A DNA stretch of 48,938 nucleotides from Thermoplasmata archaeon (GTDB taxonomy: Archaea; Thermoplasmatota; Thermoplasmata; Halarchaeoplasmatales; Halarchaeoplasmataceae). Positions 42,447 through 48,938 of this stretch are shown piece by piece. Location: NCBI GenBank assembly GCA_003552585.1, contig PUNK01000045.1, positions 1 to 48,938 on the forward strand, read 5' to 3'. Below the pieces are notes generated by a model. The model had not been told where the DNA came from, ran no database searches, and saw nothing but the letters and a program-made list of their open reading frames with translations. Every line of letters begins with the position of its first letter. Position 1 is the stretch's first letter. The translations under genes were made by a program, and so were the position numbers.

Positions 42447-42893
42447 CTATTTTTCTATCTCTTCGACTACTACATGAACACCTCTGCTTTTCACGACTAC
42501 AACCTTACTCCCTTCGGCTATCACCGATTCCGAAGTCGCACTCCATATCTCATTACTTATTTTTACTTTGCCAGAGATCTCATCTGGTTTTACTGTATGT
42601 AAAACTTTGCCCACTCTGCCCTCTAACGATGAACTCATAGTGGTGGTTGGCTTAGTGGGAGGAGAAATCTTCTGGTAGAACTTCATCTGTCCAAATACCA
42701 AGGGTAAAACAACAACTGCAACAATGAGGGGGGTCCATATAGTTAGTAATATAGCAGGATATATTATCGCCAAGATCCCCAAGAGGATCAAGACACCTGC
42801 AGGTATGGCTAAAAAGAAACCTGGCTCTGATGCTTCAACCAGTAAGAGTACAAGTCCCACTATTACTAAAATCACTCCCAGCGTCGTGTCCAT
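42447..42893 (-). CDS. NfeD family membrane protein
   Basis: 148 residues. Two to three hydrophobic helices (GVILVIVGLVLLLVEASEPG; FFLAIPAGVLILLGILAIIY; LLTIWTPLIVAVVVLPLVFG) are followed by a C-terminal OB-fold domain (LEGRVGKVLHTVKPDEISGK, VVVVKSRGVHVVVEE). It is the short NfeD form without a ClpP-like protease domain. It partners the SPFH protein just downstream and is thought to help membrane quality control. Confidence 0.92.
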   Translation of the reverse strand: MDTTLGVILVIVGLVLLLVEASEPGFFLAIPAGVLILLGILAIIYPAILLTIWTPLIVAVVVLPLVFGQMKFYQKISPPTKPTTTMSSSLEGRVGKVLHTVKPDEISGKVKISNEIWSATSESVIAEGSKVVVVKSRGVHVVVEEIEK

Positions 42894-42946
42894 TGACCAA
42901 TGTAATCAAAATGCTTCCTTTTTAATTTTGCCCTTGAAGTGATGAT

Positions 42947-43657
42947 TCAATCCAATGATTCCTTCTGTACTTTAAAAAGATCTTTTATACCACTTTCAGC
43001 TAGATCAAGCATTTCTTCATGCTGTTCACGGGTAAACAGACCTTCTTCTCCAGCGCTCTGAATCTCTACATAATTGTGATCATGATCCATCACGACGTTC
43101 ATATCCACAGAAGCAGCGAAATCTTCTTCATAACAAAGATCGAGTAATATATCACCCTCCACCAAACCCACACTAACAGCAGCCACCTGTTTTTTTATTG
43201 GATCGTTATCAAAATTCCCTTCTTCAACCATTTTATCACATGCAGATTTCAAAGCAACCCAAGCTGCGGTTATAGATGCGGTCCTAGTTCCCCCATCAGC
43301 CTGTATGACATCACAATCCACCCACGCTGTTCTTTGACCGATCTTTTCCAAATCTATAGCACATCTTAAAGAACGTCCAATCATCCTCTGTATTTCCTTC
43401 GTTCGGCCTCGAACACCTTTCGTTTCCCTTCTAATACGTGTTTCACCGCTTCCGGGGAGCATACCGTACCTTGCTGTCAACCATCCTTTTTCATCTTCTT
43501 CATCCATCCAGGGAGGTAAATCCTCCTCAAAAATAACGGTTGAAATTACCTTAGTGCTGCCCATACTTATCAATGTAGAACCTTTAGGATTATCTAAAAA
43601 ATCGACTATGATCTCTGTTCCTCTTATCTCTTCTTGACTTCTTTCCTTTCGGACCAT
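42947..43657 (-). CDS. rph: RNase PH, bacterial type
   Basis: 236 residues from ATG 43657, with GAGG upstream and a TATA box further up; a frame open to 43756 overlaps Bud32 and is rejected. Motifs are those of bacterial RNase PH: GSTKVISTVIFEEDLPPW, KGWLTARYGMLPGSGETR, GRTKEIQRMIGRSLRCAIDL, DCDVIQADGGTRTASI, VAAVSVGLVEGDILLDLCYE and DMNVVMD. The enzyme trims RNA 3' ends using phosphate, classically tRNA precursors. Archaea normally carry the exosome subunits Rrp41/Rrp42, whose matching segments differ (for example, no KGWLTA-YGMLP). The N-terminal RxDGR is changed to RKERSQEEIRG. Confidence 0.9.
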   Translation of the reverse strand: MVRKERSQEEIRGTEIIVDFLDNPKGSTLISMGSTKVISTVIFEEDLPPWMDEEDEKGWLTARYGMLPGSGETRIRRETKGVRGRTKEIQRMIGRSLRCAIDLEKIGQRTAWVDCDVIQADGGTRTASITAAWVALKSACDKMVEEGNFDNDPIKKQVAAVSVGLVEGDILLDLCYEEDFAASVDMNVVMDHDHNYVEIQSAGEEGLFTREQHEEMLDLAESGIKDLFKVQKESLD

Positions 43658-43689
43658 ATGAATGCCTCTTAAGTCCCTATCAAGGTAAA

Positions 43690-43700
43690 GATTATAAATT
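43690..43700 (-). promoter_or_regulatory. TATA box of rph
   Basis: GAATTTATAAT on the minus strand, centred 38 bp before ATG 43657. It predicts a leader of about 11 nt that contains the GAGG ribosome-binding site. Confidence 0.45.
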
Positions 43701-43722
43701 CTTCCTTGATTTGATAAGAAAA

Positions 43723-43731
43723 AGTTATTAT
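43723..43731 (+). promoter_or_regulatory. TATA box of the bud32 operon
   Basis: AGTTATTAT-type box centred about 28 bp before ATG 43755, supporting that ATG over 43740 and a leaderless mRNA. It lies 30 bp from the divergent rph box. Confidence 0.4.
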
Positions 43732-43754
43732 CATCATGTATGATTTCGTCGACC

Positions 43755-44381
43755 ATGCAGAATACGACCTTAAAAGAAGTATTAACAAAGGGGGCGGAAG
43801 CTGAAATTATAAAAGGAGAGTGGAAGGGAAGAGATATCGTACTGAAGAGAAGGGTAGTGAAAGGATATCGTCATCCAGAACTTGACAGTATATTGAGAAA
43901 GGAAAGAACTAGAAAAGAGGCGAGATTGATAAAGGAGGCTAGAAAGGCTGGAATTCCAGTACCCATATTATACGATATTATGGAAGAAAAGGACAGTATC
44001 GTTATGGAATATTTTCCGGGAGAAAGAGTTATGGATTGTATAGAAAATGGGATAGACCTTGACCTTGAGTTGATAGGTAAATACATTGGCAAGCTCCATG
44101 ACTCCGGTATTACACACGGAGATCTGACCACATCTAATATCTTGTATCATCCCGAAGATGGTACGTACTGTTTTATAGATTTCAGTCTTGGTGACTTCGA
44201 TGCTGATACCGAGAAGATGGGGGTCGATCTTCACCTATTACGTGAAGCTATAATAAGCGTCCATGAAGATCCTTTTAAAAAGTTTGACAGGGTATTAGAA
44301 GGCTACAAAGAATCATTCTCCGATTTTACACAAGTCTTAAACAAAATAAAAGATATCGAGTCAAGAGGTAGATATATGTGA
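43755..44381 (+). CDS. KEOPS complex kinase/ATPase Bud32
   Basis: 208 residues of the compact piD261/Bud32 kinase family: KGAEAEIIKGEWKGRDIVLK (lysine of the small lobe), LRKERTRKEARLIKEARKAG, HGDLTTSNIL (catalytic loop with Asp and Asn) and FIDFSLG (DFG equivalent), with the family's SR-x-RY-type C-terminal tail (ESRGRYM). It belongs to KEOPS, which makes t6A37 in ANN-decoding tRNAs. It is not fused to Kae1 here, unlike in many euryarchaea. Its stop overlaps the next start (ATGTGA). Confidence 0.95.
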   Translation: MQNTTLKEVLTKGAEAEIIKGEWKGRDIVLKRRVVKGYRHPELDSILRKERTRKEARLIKEARKAGIPVPILYDIMEEKDSIVMEYFPGERVMDCIENGIDLDLELIGKYIGKLHDSGITHGDLTTSNILYHPEDGTYCFIDFSLGDFDADTEKMGVDLHLLREAIISVHEDPFKKFDRVLEGYKESFSDFTQVLNKIKDIESRGRYM

Positions 44382-44929
44382 ATGAATTAAATGTAGTAAC
44401 CTCTAACGAAGGAAAGTATAAGGAATACAAACGAAAACTTTCCGAGATATATTCCACCAAGATGTGCCATATTGATTATCCTGAGATCCAATCCGACATA
44501 CTTGAGGATGTAGTTGCATATGGCCTTGATTGTCTTCATGAATACAGACCACTAGTGATAGACGATAGTGGATTGTTTGTAGATCCTTTGAACAATTTTC
44601 CAGGAGTATACTCCGCCTATGTGATGAAAACAATAGGAAACGAAGGCATATTAAGATTACTTGAAAATAAAGAAGAAAGGGCGGCCTATTTCAAATGCGT
44701 GATAGGATATATGGATGAAAAAGGAGATAAAAGGTTATTCGAAGGTATTTGCAAAGGAAATATTTCTTACAGATCTAAAGGCAGAGGTGGATTCGGTTAC
44801 GATCCTATTTTTATCCCTGAAAATCACGAAATGACATTTGCAGAGATGAGTATAGATCAGAAAAATGTGGTCAGTCACAGGGGCATCGCCATGGACAATT
44901 TTTTAAAATATCTAAAAGAATCAAAGTGA
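44378..44929 (+). CDS. XTP/dITP diphosphatase (HAM1/RdgB family)
   Basis: 183 residues from GTG 44378, inside the Bud32 stop overlap. Motifs: VVTSNEGKYKEYKRKL (SxNxxK substrate entry), VIDDSGLFVDPLNNFPGVYS (catalytic Asp and PG loop), RGGFGYDPIFIP, FAEMSIDQKNVVSHRGIAMD (SHR near the end). It hydrolyses non-canonical purine triphosphates (ITP, XTP) to keep them out of nucleic acids. Co-translation with Bud32 is a common archaeal pairing. Convergent with the M29 gene, overlapping by 9 nt. Confidence 0.95.
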   Translation: MNELNVVTSNEGKYKEYKRKLSEIYSTKMCHIDYPEIQSDILEDVVAYGLDCLHEYRPLVIDDSGLFVDPLNNFPGVYSAYVMKTIGNEGILRLLENKEERAAYFKCVIGYMDEKGDKRLFEGICKGNISYRSKGRGGFGYDPIFIPENHEMTFAEMSIDQKNVVSHRGIAMDNFLKYLKESK

Positions 44930-46027
44930 TATCTTTCCTCCGTCCATCACTATTTCCCCGTTGATCGAGAAAGATGGGGCCATCATGACAAGATCCCAAT
45001 GAAGTGTTGACTCGTTTCTACCACCGAACATACGGTTTTCACCAATAGCTATATGTATACTTCCGATTATTTTTTCATCAGTGATAGTATAACCGATCGC
45101 CTGATTTACCTCAGGATTGATTCCAATACCAAACTCTCCTATCACGTCCTTTGCCCCTTGAGAGTTTTCCAACACCCTTTTGAATATTTCCTCATTCACC
45201 TCGGCATCTACTTCAACAAGCTTTCCTTCCTCGAATACAGCATGTATGTCTTCTATTCTATTACCTCGGTAGTAAGCCAAGTCAAATACCGCTTCACCAT
45301 CTGCTGAATCTTCTAATGGAGCACAGAAAACCTCACCACAGGGTAAGTTATTACCTACATCTCCTCTCTTTATATCTTCCTGAGATATCACTCCGTCATC
45401 GACCAAAATACGTCTTTCTCCTATAGAAAAGGTCAGATCTGTCCCTTTATCTGAAGTTATATGGACCGTGTCTCCTTCTCGAAGCACTTCGGCCAACTGC
45501 TCTCCGTCATCTCTGATACGGTCATAATCTGTATCGATCGCTTTCCAAAACATGTTCCAAAACTTTCCGTATTCTATACCATACATCTTGGCCTTCTCCT
45601 CAGTTGGGTATCCCATCCCGGTCCACCTTATTTTTTCTTCGTTAAATTTGTCTCTTATCGGACGGTTAGCTCTTCTTGTCGCACCTATTTTATCTTCAGG
45701 TAATTCTGAAAATATTCTAGGGTCTTTTCTTGAATCAAGGCTTATCACCCCATCGACATCATCAAGCCATCGTAAATAATATTCTCTAGTTTTCTCCAGA
45801 TAATTAATGTCGACCTCTTCAATGGTTCGTTTATTCATCCTGTCAGTATCTGCTGAAACGACTGGAAAGGCACCCTTTTTCCTGATATCTACAGCCATAT
45901 TTTCAACTAGTTCAAAATTGTGGATACCTCCCTTCAACATTATTACTTCGTCTTCTTTCACTCCCATGCATTTTTCAACTATCTTCTCCGACACCTCATT
46001 TAAATTTACTTCTATCATGTAGACCAA
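44921..46027 (-). CDS. Aminopeptidase T-like (M29) family protein B
   Basis: 368 residues with the full M29 pattern: N-terminal substrate domain (CMGVKEDEVIMLKGGIHN), LPCGEVFCAPLEDSADGEAV (metal Glu), GEFGIGINPEV, KIIGSIHIAIGENRMFGGRN and STLHWDLVM (metal His/Asp), and the C-terminal beta strand IVMDGGKISL. It is closer to canonical aminopeptidase T than its paralogue at 14360. It releases N-terminal amino acids with a dinuclear metal centre, in the cytoplasm. Start ATG 46027 or ATG 46018 (MIEVNLNE). Confidence 0.92.
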   Translation of the reverse strand: MVYMIEVNLNEVSEKIVEKCMGVKEDEVIMLKGGIHNFELVENMAVDIRKKGAFPVVSADTDRMNKRTIEEVDINYLEKTREYYLRWLDDVDGVISLDSRKDPRIFSELPEDKIGATRRANRPIRDKFNEEKIRWTGMGYPTEEKAKMYGIEYGKFWNMFWKAIDTDYDRIRDDGEQLAEVLREGDTVHITSDKGTDLTFSIGERRILVDDGVISQEDIKRGDVGNNLPCGEVFCAPLEDSADGEAVFDLAYYRGNRIEDIHAVFEEGKLVEVDAEVNEEIFKRVLENSQGAKDVIGEFGIGINPEVNQAIGYTITDEKIIGSIHIAIGENRMFGGRNESTLHWDLVMMAPSFSINGEIVMDGGKISL

Positions 46028-46069
46028 AAATGCATAGATAATAAAGAGTAAAAGGGTTTTGGTCTGTTC

Positions 46070-46819
46070 TTAACCATACAGTGGTGGTTGAGCACTTCTG
46101 TCGTCTAATTCTGCCTGGGCTTGCTTTGTCTGATTTACAAGTCTAGCATACTGCTCCTCTAATTCTTTTGCACTCTCTATTAGAACGGAAGTGTCTATAT
46201 CTAGTTCCATGTAACCTGAGAATTTATCTAAAAGCATCGCAGATGCTCTAGGGTCAGGCATATTTGTTTTACCTTCTGCAAGCATGGCTACGGCCTCAAG
46301 TTTTTTCTCGTGTGCATAAAGCAACAGGGGACTAGTGATGCCGGAAATCGCTCCTCTCTTTATCACCTCAATACCCAGATTTTCAGCCTGTTCACGTACT
46401 TCGTGTCTACTTATGACTCCCCATATGTGTTTCTCGTCCTCTTTATTTTCATCTGAAGGGATAGAATCCAATATTATCACTTCAGTAACCCCTTTATCTA
46501 CAGCCCAATCGATTATTGTTTTAGCAAGTCCATCCGCTAGCCTTGAAGGTATGACCATATCTGCTTTTACCAACAGAAAACCTTGTCCCGCAAAAAAACG
46601 TACAGGTCTCCTTGGGATACCGTCGAAGATAACTGCAGTTGGAGGAAAATCATCACAAGCCACTGAAGCGACCTGTTCTAAACCAAGGGAATTGATCAGT
46701 TGTTCTGAAGCGATTACTCCTACAAGTCCCACACCAGGAAAACCAGCTACTAGAACATCCACCTCGGGTATCTCCCTATCATATCTTGTTTCTATAACTT
46801 TAAACACATATTTTCCCAT
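46070..46819 (-). CDS. PAC2-family proteasome assembly chaperone with C-terminal HbYX-like end
   Basis: 249 residues of the PAC2 family: DVLVAGFPGVGLVGVIASEQ, then FFAGQGFLLVKADMVIPSRL and LAEGKTNMPDPRASAMLLDK. A C-terminal helix (SAKELEEQYARLVNQTKQAQ) leads to an end reading PPLYG, i.e. hydrophobic-Tyr-X. In archaeal PbaB and proteasomal ATPases such an HbYX tail docks into the 20S core alpha ring. The gene therefore probably encodes a PbaB-like chaperone or activator. A TATA box (CTTTATATG) sits about 25 bp before ATG 46819. Confidence 0.9.
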   Translation of the reverse strand: MGKYVFKVIETRYDREIPEVDVLVAGFPGVGLVGVIASEQLINSLGLEQVASVACDDFPPTAVIFDGIPRRPVRFFAGQGFLLVKADMVIPSRLADGLAKTIIDWAVDKGVTEVIILDSIPSDENKEDEKHIWGVISRHEVREQAENLGIEVIKRGAISGITSPLLLYAHEKKLEAVAMLAEGKTNMPDPRASAMLLDKFSGYMELDIDTSVLIESAKELEEQYARLVNQTKQAQAELDDRSAQPPLYG

Positions 46820-46830
46820 AAAGTTTTCAC

Positions 46831-46845
46831 CTATACATATAAAGG
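46831..46845 (-). promoter_or_regulatory. TATA box of the PAC2-family gene
   Basis: CCTTTATATGTATAG on the minus strand, about 20-27 bp before the ATG at 46819; leaderless spacing. Confidence 0.45.
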
Positions 46846-46944
46846 TTCAAGTGATATATTAATGTTGTACTTTTTTTAAGTTCGTCTCCTTACACAAAAT
46901 AAAAGTTTTATACTTCTGTTCAATCGATAGTTGAGCGTGGTAAA

Positions 46945-47736
46945 ATGGATCTAAATATAGAAGGAAATACAGCATTAGTGCTTGCATCCAGCAGTGGTTT
47001 GGGATTTGCTTCAGCAAAAGCCCTCGTTGAAAACGGTGCTAACGTTGTAATTAATGGAAGAGATAAAGAAAAATTGAATAAAGCTGTGAGAAAGCTTAAA
47101 GAAATAGATAAAGGAGATGTATTAGGTTTACAAGGAAATCTGATGGAAAAAAATAACGTAAAAAGCCTGGTTGACAAAACTATAGAGGAATACGGAGGGC
47201 TAGATCACCTAGTTACTTGTGTTGGTGGCCCTCCAAGCAAACCTTTCATAGAAACAACAGACGAGGAGTGGTACAGGGCTTACGACGGACTTGTTATGAG
47301 TGTGGTCTGGTCTATAAAAGAAGCTTATCCCCATCTCTATGAGAGTGAAGATGGTACGATCGTTAATATCACCTCCATAAGTGTCAAAGAATCTATAGAA
47401 GGACTTGTTCTTTCCAATTCGGTACGGATGGCGGTTATCGGCTTGATGAAGACAATATCGCGCGAGTTTGGACCGGATATAAGGATCAACGCTGTCCTTC
47501 CAGGATATACCGAAACATCTAGAGTACGCGAACTCATCGAAGATTCTATCGAAAGAGGGGATATCTCAACATATGAAGAAGGATTGGAACAGCTTACTAA
47601 AGATGTACCTCTAAACAGAATTGGAAAGCCGAAAGAACTCGGAGATCTGGTCGCATTTCTCTCTTCTAGTATATCCGGTTACATAAACGGTGCTGCAATA
47701 CCCATCGATGGAGGGAGCAGCAGATCGAATCTCTAG
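46945..47736 (+). CDS. Short-chain dehydrogenase/reductase, divergent active site
   Basis: 263 residues with the Rossmann entry ALVLASSSGLGFASAKALVE (TGxxxGxG variant), NGRD cofactor loop, CVGGPPSKPF (NAG equivalent), and NITSISVKESIEGLVLSNSV. The classical YxxxK is replaced: where YSASK is expected the sequence has SNSVR. A C-terminal NAVLPGYTETSRVRELIED and IPIDGGSSRSN follow the family. This Tyr-less subgroup of FabG-like SDRs is seen elsewhere and is uncharacterised. A TATA box (AGTTTTATAC) is at about 46905-46914. Convergent with pdxS. Confidence 0.88.
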   Translation: MDLNIEGNTALVLASSSGLGFASAKALVENGANVVINGRDKEKLNKAVRKLKEIDKGDVLGLQGNLMEKNNVKSLVDKTIEEYGGLDHLVTCVGGPPSKPFIETTDEEWYRAYDGLVMSVVWSIKEAYPHLYESEDGTIVNITSISVKESIEGLVLSNSVRMAVIGLMKTISREFGPDIRINAVLPGYTETSRVRELIEDSIERGDISTYEEGLEQLTKDVPLNRIGKPKELGDLVAFLSSSISGYINGAAIPIDGGSSRSNL

Positions 47737-47747
47737 ATTTGTGTTTT

Positions 47748-48656
47748 TTACCAACCTCTCTCCTGTAGGCGTTCGTTTTCGGGTATCGTATCTATCTCTC
47801 TGCCGGGCATAGCATCGCCCAGCCCTTCTGAGATTTCGGCCAATTTTAATGGGTCATCATAGTGCGTAACAGCCTTTACTATTGCCCGTCCCATCCTTTC
47901 TGGTTGCTCAGATTTGAATATGCCACTGCCAACAAAGACTCCGTCGCTTCCCATCTGCATCATCAGGGCAGCATCCGCTGGAGTTGCAATCCCTCCTGCA
48001 GCAAAGTTGACGACAGGCAGTCTCTGGATCTCTCCTACTTCTTTGACCAAATCTACAGAAACACCATACTGCTTTGCTACTTCTCTAAGTTCGTTATAGT
48101 CTTTCTCTTTGAGTTCGTGGATGGCTGAAGTTACAGTGGCCTGATGTCTTACAGCCTCTACAATATTCCCGGTTCCGGCTTCACCCTTGGTCCTCATCAT
48201 GGCTGCACCTTCCTCTATACGTCTCAATGCCTCTCCAAGGTCTCTACAACCGCATACAAAAAGGGCATCAAACTTTGTTTTATCCACATGATAAAATGGA
48301 TCCGCTGGTGTGAGAACTTCTGACTCATCGACCATATCTACTCCAAGAGCTTCCAATATCTGTGCTTCAACATGATGTCCGATCCTGCATTTAGCCATAA
48401 CGGGGATATCAACGGCTTCCAATATCTCTTTTATTTTGACCGGGTCAGCCATCCGCGCAACACCACCTACCTCCCTTATGTCTGCAGGGACCCTCTCCAA
48501 CGCCATAACAGCAAGTGCTCCTGCATCTTCTGCTATTCCCGCTTCTTCAGCAGAAGTTACATCCATGATCACACCACCTTCCTGCATCCTACCGAAACCT
48601 TTCTCCATTAACTCTTCACCAAAGTACAATTTAGACATATCGAATCTTCCTGACAT
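47748..48656 (-). CDS. pdxS: Pyridoxal 5'-phosphate synthase, lyase subunit PdxS
   Basis: 302 residues, highly conserved TIM barrel: [53 protein letters not shown] with the Schiff-base lysine of [41 protein letters not shown] with the second catalytic lysine, [20 protein letters not shown] and [15 protein letters not shown]. It makes PLP from ribose 5-phosphate, glyceraldehyde 3-phosphate and ammonia from PdxT. pdxT is not in the window. A TATA-like AATAGTTATG lies about 27 bp upstream. Confidence 0.97.
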   Translation of the reverse strand: MSGRFDMSKLYFGEELMEKGFGRMQEGGVIMDVTSAEEAGIAEDAGALAVMALERVPADIREVGGVARMADPVKIKEILEAVDIPVMAKCRIGHHVEAQILEALGVDMVDESEVLTPADPFYHVDKTKFDALFVCGCRDLGEALRRIEEGAAMMRTKGEAGTGNIVEAVRHQATVTSAIHELKEKDYNELREVAKQYGVSVDLVKEVGEIQRLPVVNFAAGGIATPADAALMMQMGSDGVFVGSGIFKSEQPERMGRAIVKAVTHYDDPLKLAEISEGLGDAMPGREIDTIPENERLQERGW

Positions 48657-48754
48657 TGAAACACCGAGTTGGCCATAACTATTGGGTGTATTTGAAGATT
48701 TCTAATGTACAGGTTCAGTGACCTTCGTGAATTATCACCAGTTGTAAGTTGTAT

Positions 48755-48938
48755 TCAATCGTCGGTATCAGGACTCAGCGGATCGGTGCCGTACACGTCT
48801 GCCTCATCTAAGTTGGTCAGTCCGTCGCCGTCGGTGTCGAGGTTCATCCTGTCCTTGAACCACGGGTTCATGCCGTAGCGCCATATCTCGTCTATCCAGC
48901 CCCAGCCGTCTCCGGACATGTCCTCGTTATCGCCGTAC
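48755..48938 (-). CDS. C-terminal end of a surface protein with thrombospondin type 3/EF-like Ca-binding repeats (runs off right edge)
   Basis: The last 61 codons are visible on the minus strand, ending at TGA 48755-48757. They read as calcium-loop repeats: DTDGDGLTNLDEADVYGTDP then LSPDTDD at the very end, preceded by NEDMSGDGWGWIDEIWRYGM and NPWFKDRMNL. Such DxDxDG repeats sit in extracellular, Ca2+-stabilised stalks. There is no C-terminal anchor after them. Codon use is strongly GC-rich (GAC, GGC, TAC) compared with all neighbours. Confidence 0.75.
   Translation of the reverse strand, partial: YGDNEDMSGDGWGWIDEIWRYGMNPWFKDRMNLDTDGDGLTNLDEADVYGTDPLSPDTDD

Noticed and set aside
42947-43657. 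Assignment as archaeal exosome subunit Rrp41
   Set aside because: The motifs KGWLTA-YGMLP, RSLRCAIDL and QADGGTRTA follow bacterial RNase PH rather than Rrp41.
43658-43756. N-terminal extension of RNase PH
   Set aside because: It overlaps the divergent bud32 start and both TATA boxes; family similarity starts at ATG 43657.
1-48938. CRISPR array, rRNA genes, insertion sequence or transposase
   Set aside because: I looked for regularly spaced direct repeats, rRNA-like segments and transposase motifs and saw none; the only repeats are the tRNA partial copies and repeats inside the surface protein.

Overview
The window is chromosomal DNA from an archaeon. It carries SRP19, ribosomal protein S8e, tRNA-splicing endonuclease, Bud32 kinase, a DUF2070 protein and three enzymes of archaeal ether-lipid synthesis (GGGP synthase, DGGGP synthase, CarS). 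Its tRNA genes encode no CCA, and many start codons lie about 25-30 bp downstream of a TATA box, as expected for leaderless mRNAs. I read it as a euryarchaeote-grade lineage, possibly Thermoplasmata-like, but cannot name the order without a search. HypA, HypD and rubrerythrin suggest an anaerobe or microaerobe.

Layout. 1-2.3 kb: edge-truncated P-type cation ATPase, universal stress protein, a 49-residue MrpE-like fragment, MBL-fold hydrolase. 2.3-5.7 kb: hypA-hypD, an internally deleted acetyltransferase, a DRG-type GTPase, DUF116. 5.8-9.0 kb: a tight four-gene unit (RlmN-like radical SAM protein, isochorismatase-family hydrolase, FAD oxidoreductase without a redox CxxC, creatininase-family amidohydrolase). 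9.0-10.1 kb: carS-pyrE. 10.1-13.6 kb, minus strand: two ABC ATPase/permease pairs. 13.6-19.1 kb: acetyltransferase, a small protein, M29 peptidase, gamma-glutamylcyclotransferase-like protein, serine hydrolase, 2-hydroxyacid dehydrogenase, tRNA-Thr. 19.2-21.3 kb: rubrerythrin, then an RHH regulator followed by a shortened FtsZ-like GTPase. 21.5-27.2 kb: short QueF, carbamate kinase, flavin reductase, hisS, DUF2085, rps8e, srp19, endA. 27.2-32.7 kb: AIG2-like protein, phosphoesterase, an 824-bp AT-rich stretch, tRNA-Gln, DUF2070 and two lipid genes. 32.7-40.2 kb: one 2,482-residue cell-surface protein. 40.3-48.9 kb: intron-containing tRNA-His with a partial copy beside it, wHTH regulator, SPFH-NfeD pair, RNase PH, Bud32-XTPase, M29 peptidase, PAC2 protein, SDR, PdxS and the end of a GC-rich surface protein.

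Most striking signals: (1) tRNA-His with a 28-nt D-loop intron whose predicted splice restores a normal tRNA, next to a second tRNA-His 3' segment whose T-loop holds 57 nt forming two hairpins; (2) a two-gene RHH/FtsZ-like operon whose FtsZ homologue lacks the T7 catalytic loop and the C-terminal domain; (3) an RlmN-like radical SAM enzyme that keeps the CGQ cysteine but has Ile where RlmN has its second catalytic Cys, translationally coupled to three small-molecule enzymes; (4) a giant membrane-anchored beta-helix protein with a complete subtilisin domain between two beta-helices; (5) a bacterial-type RNase PH in an archaeal gene neighbourhood.
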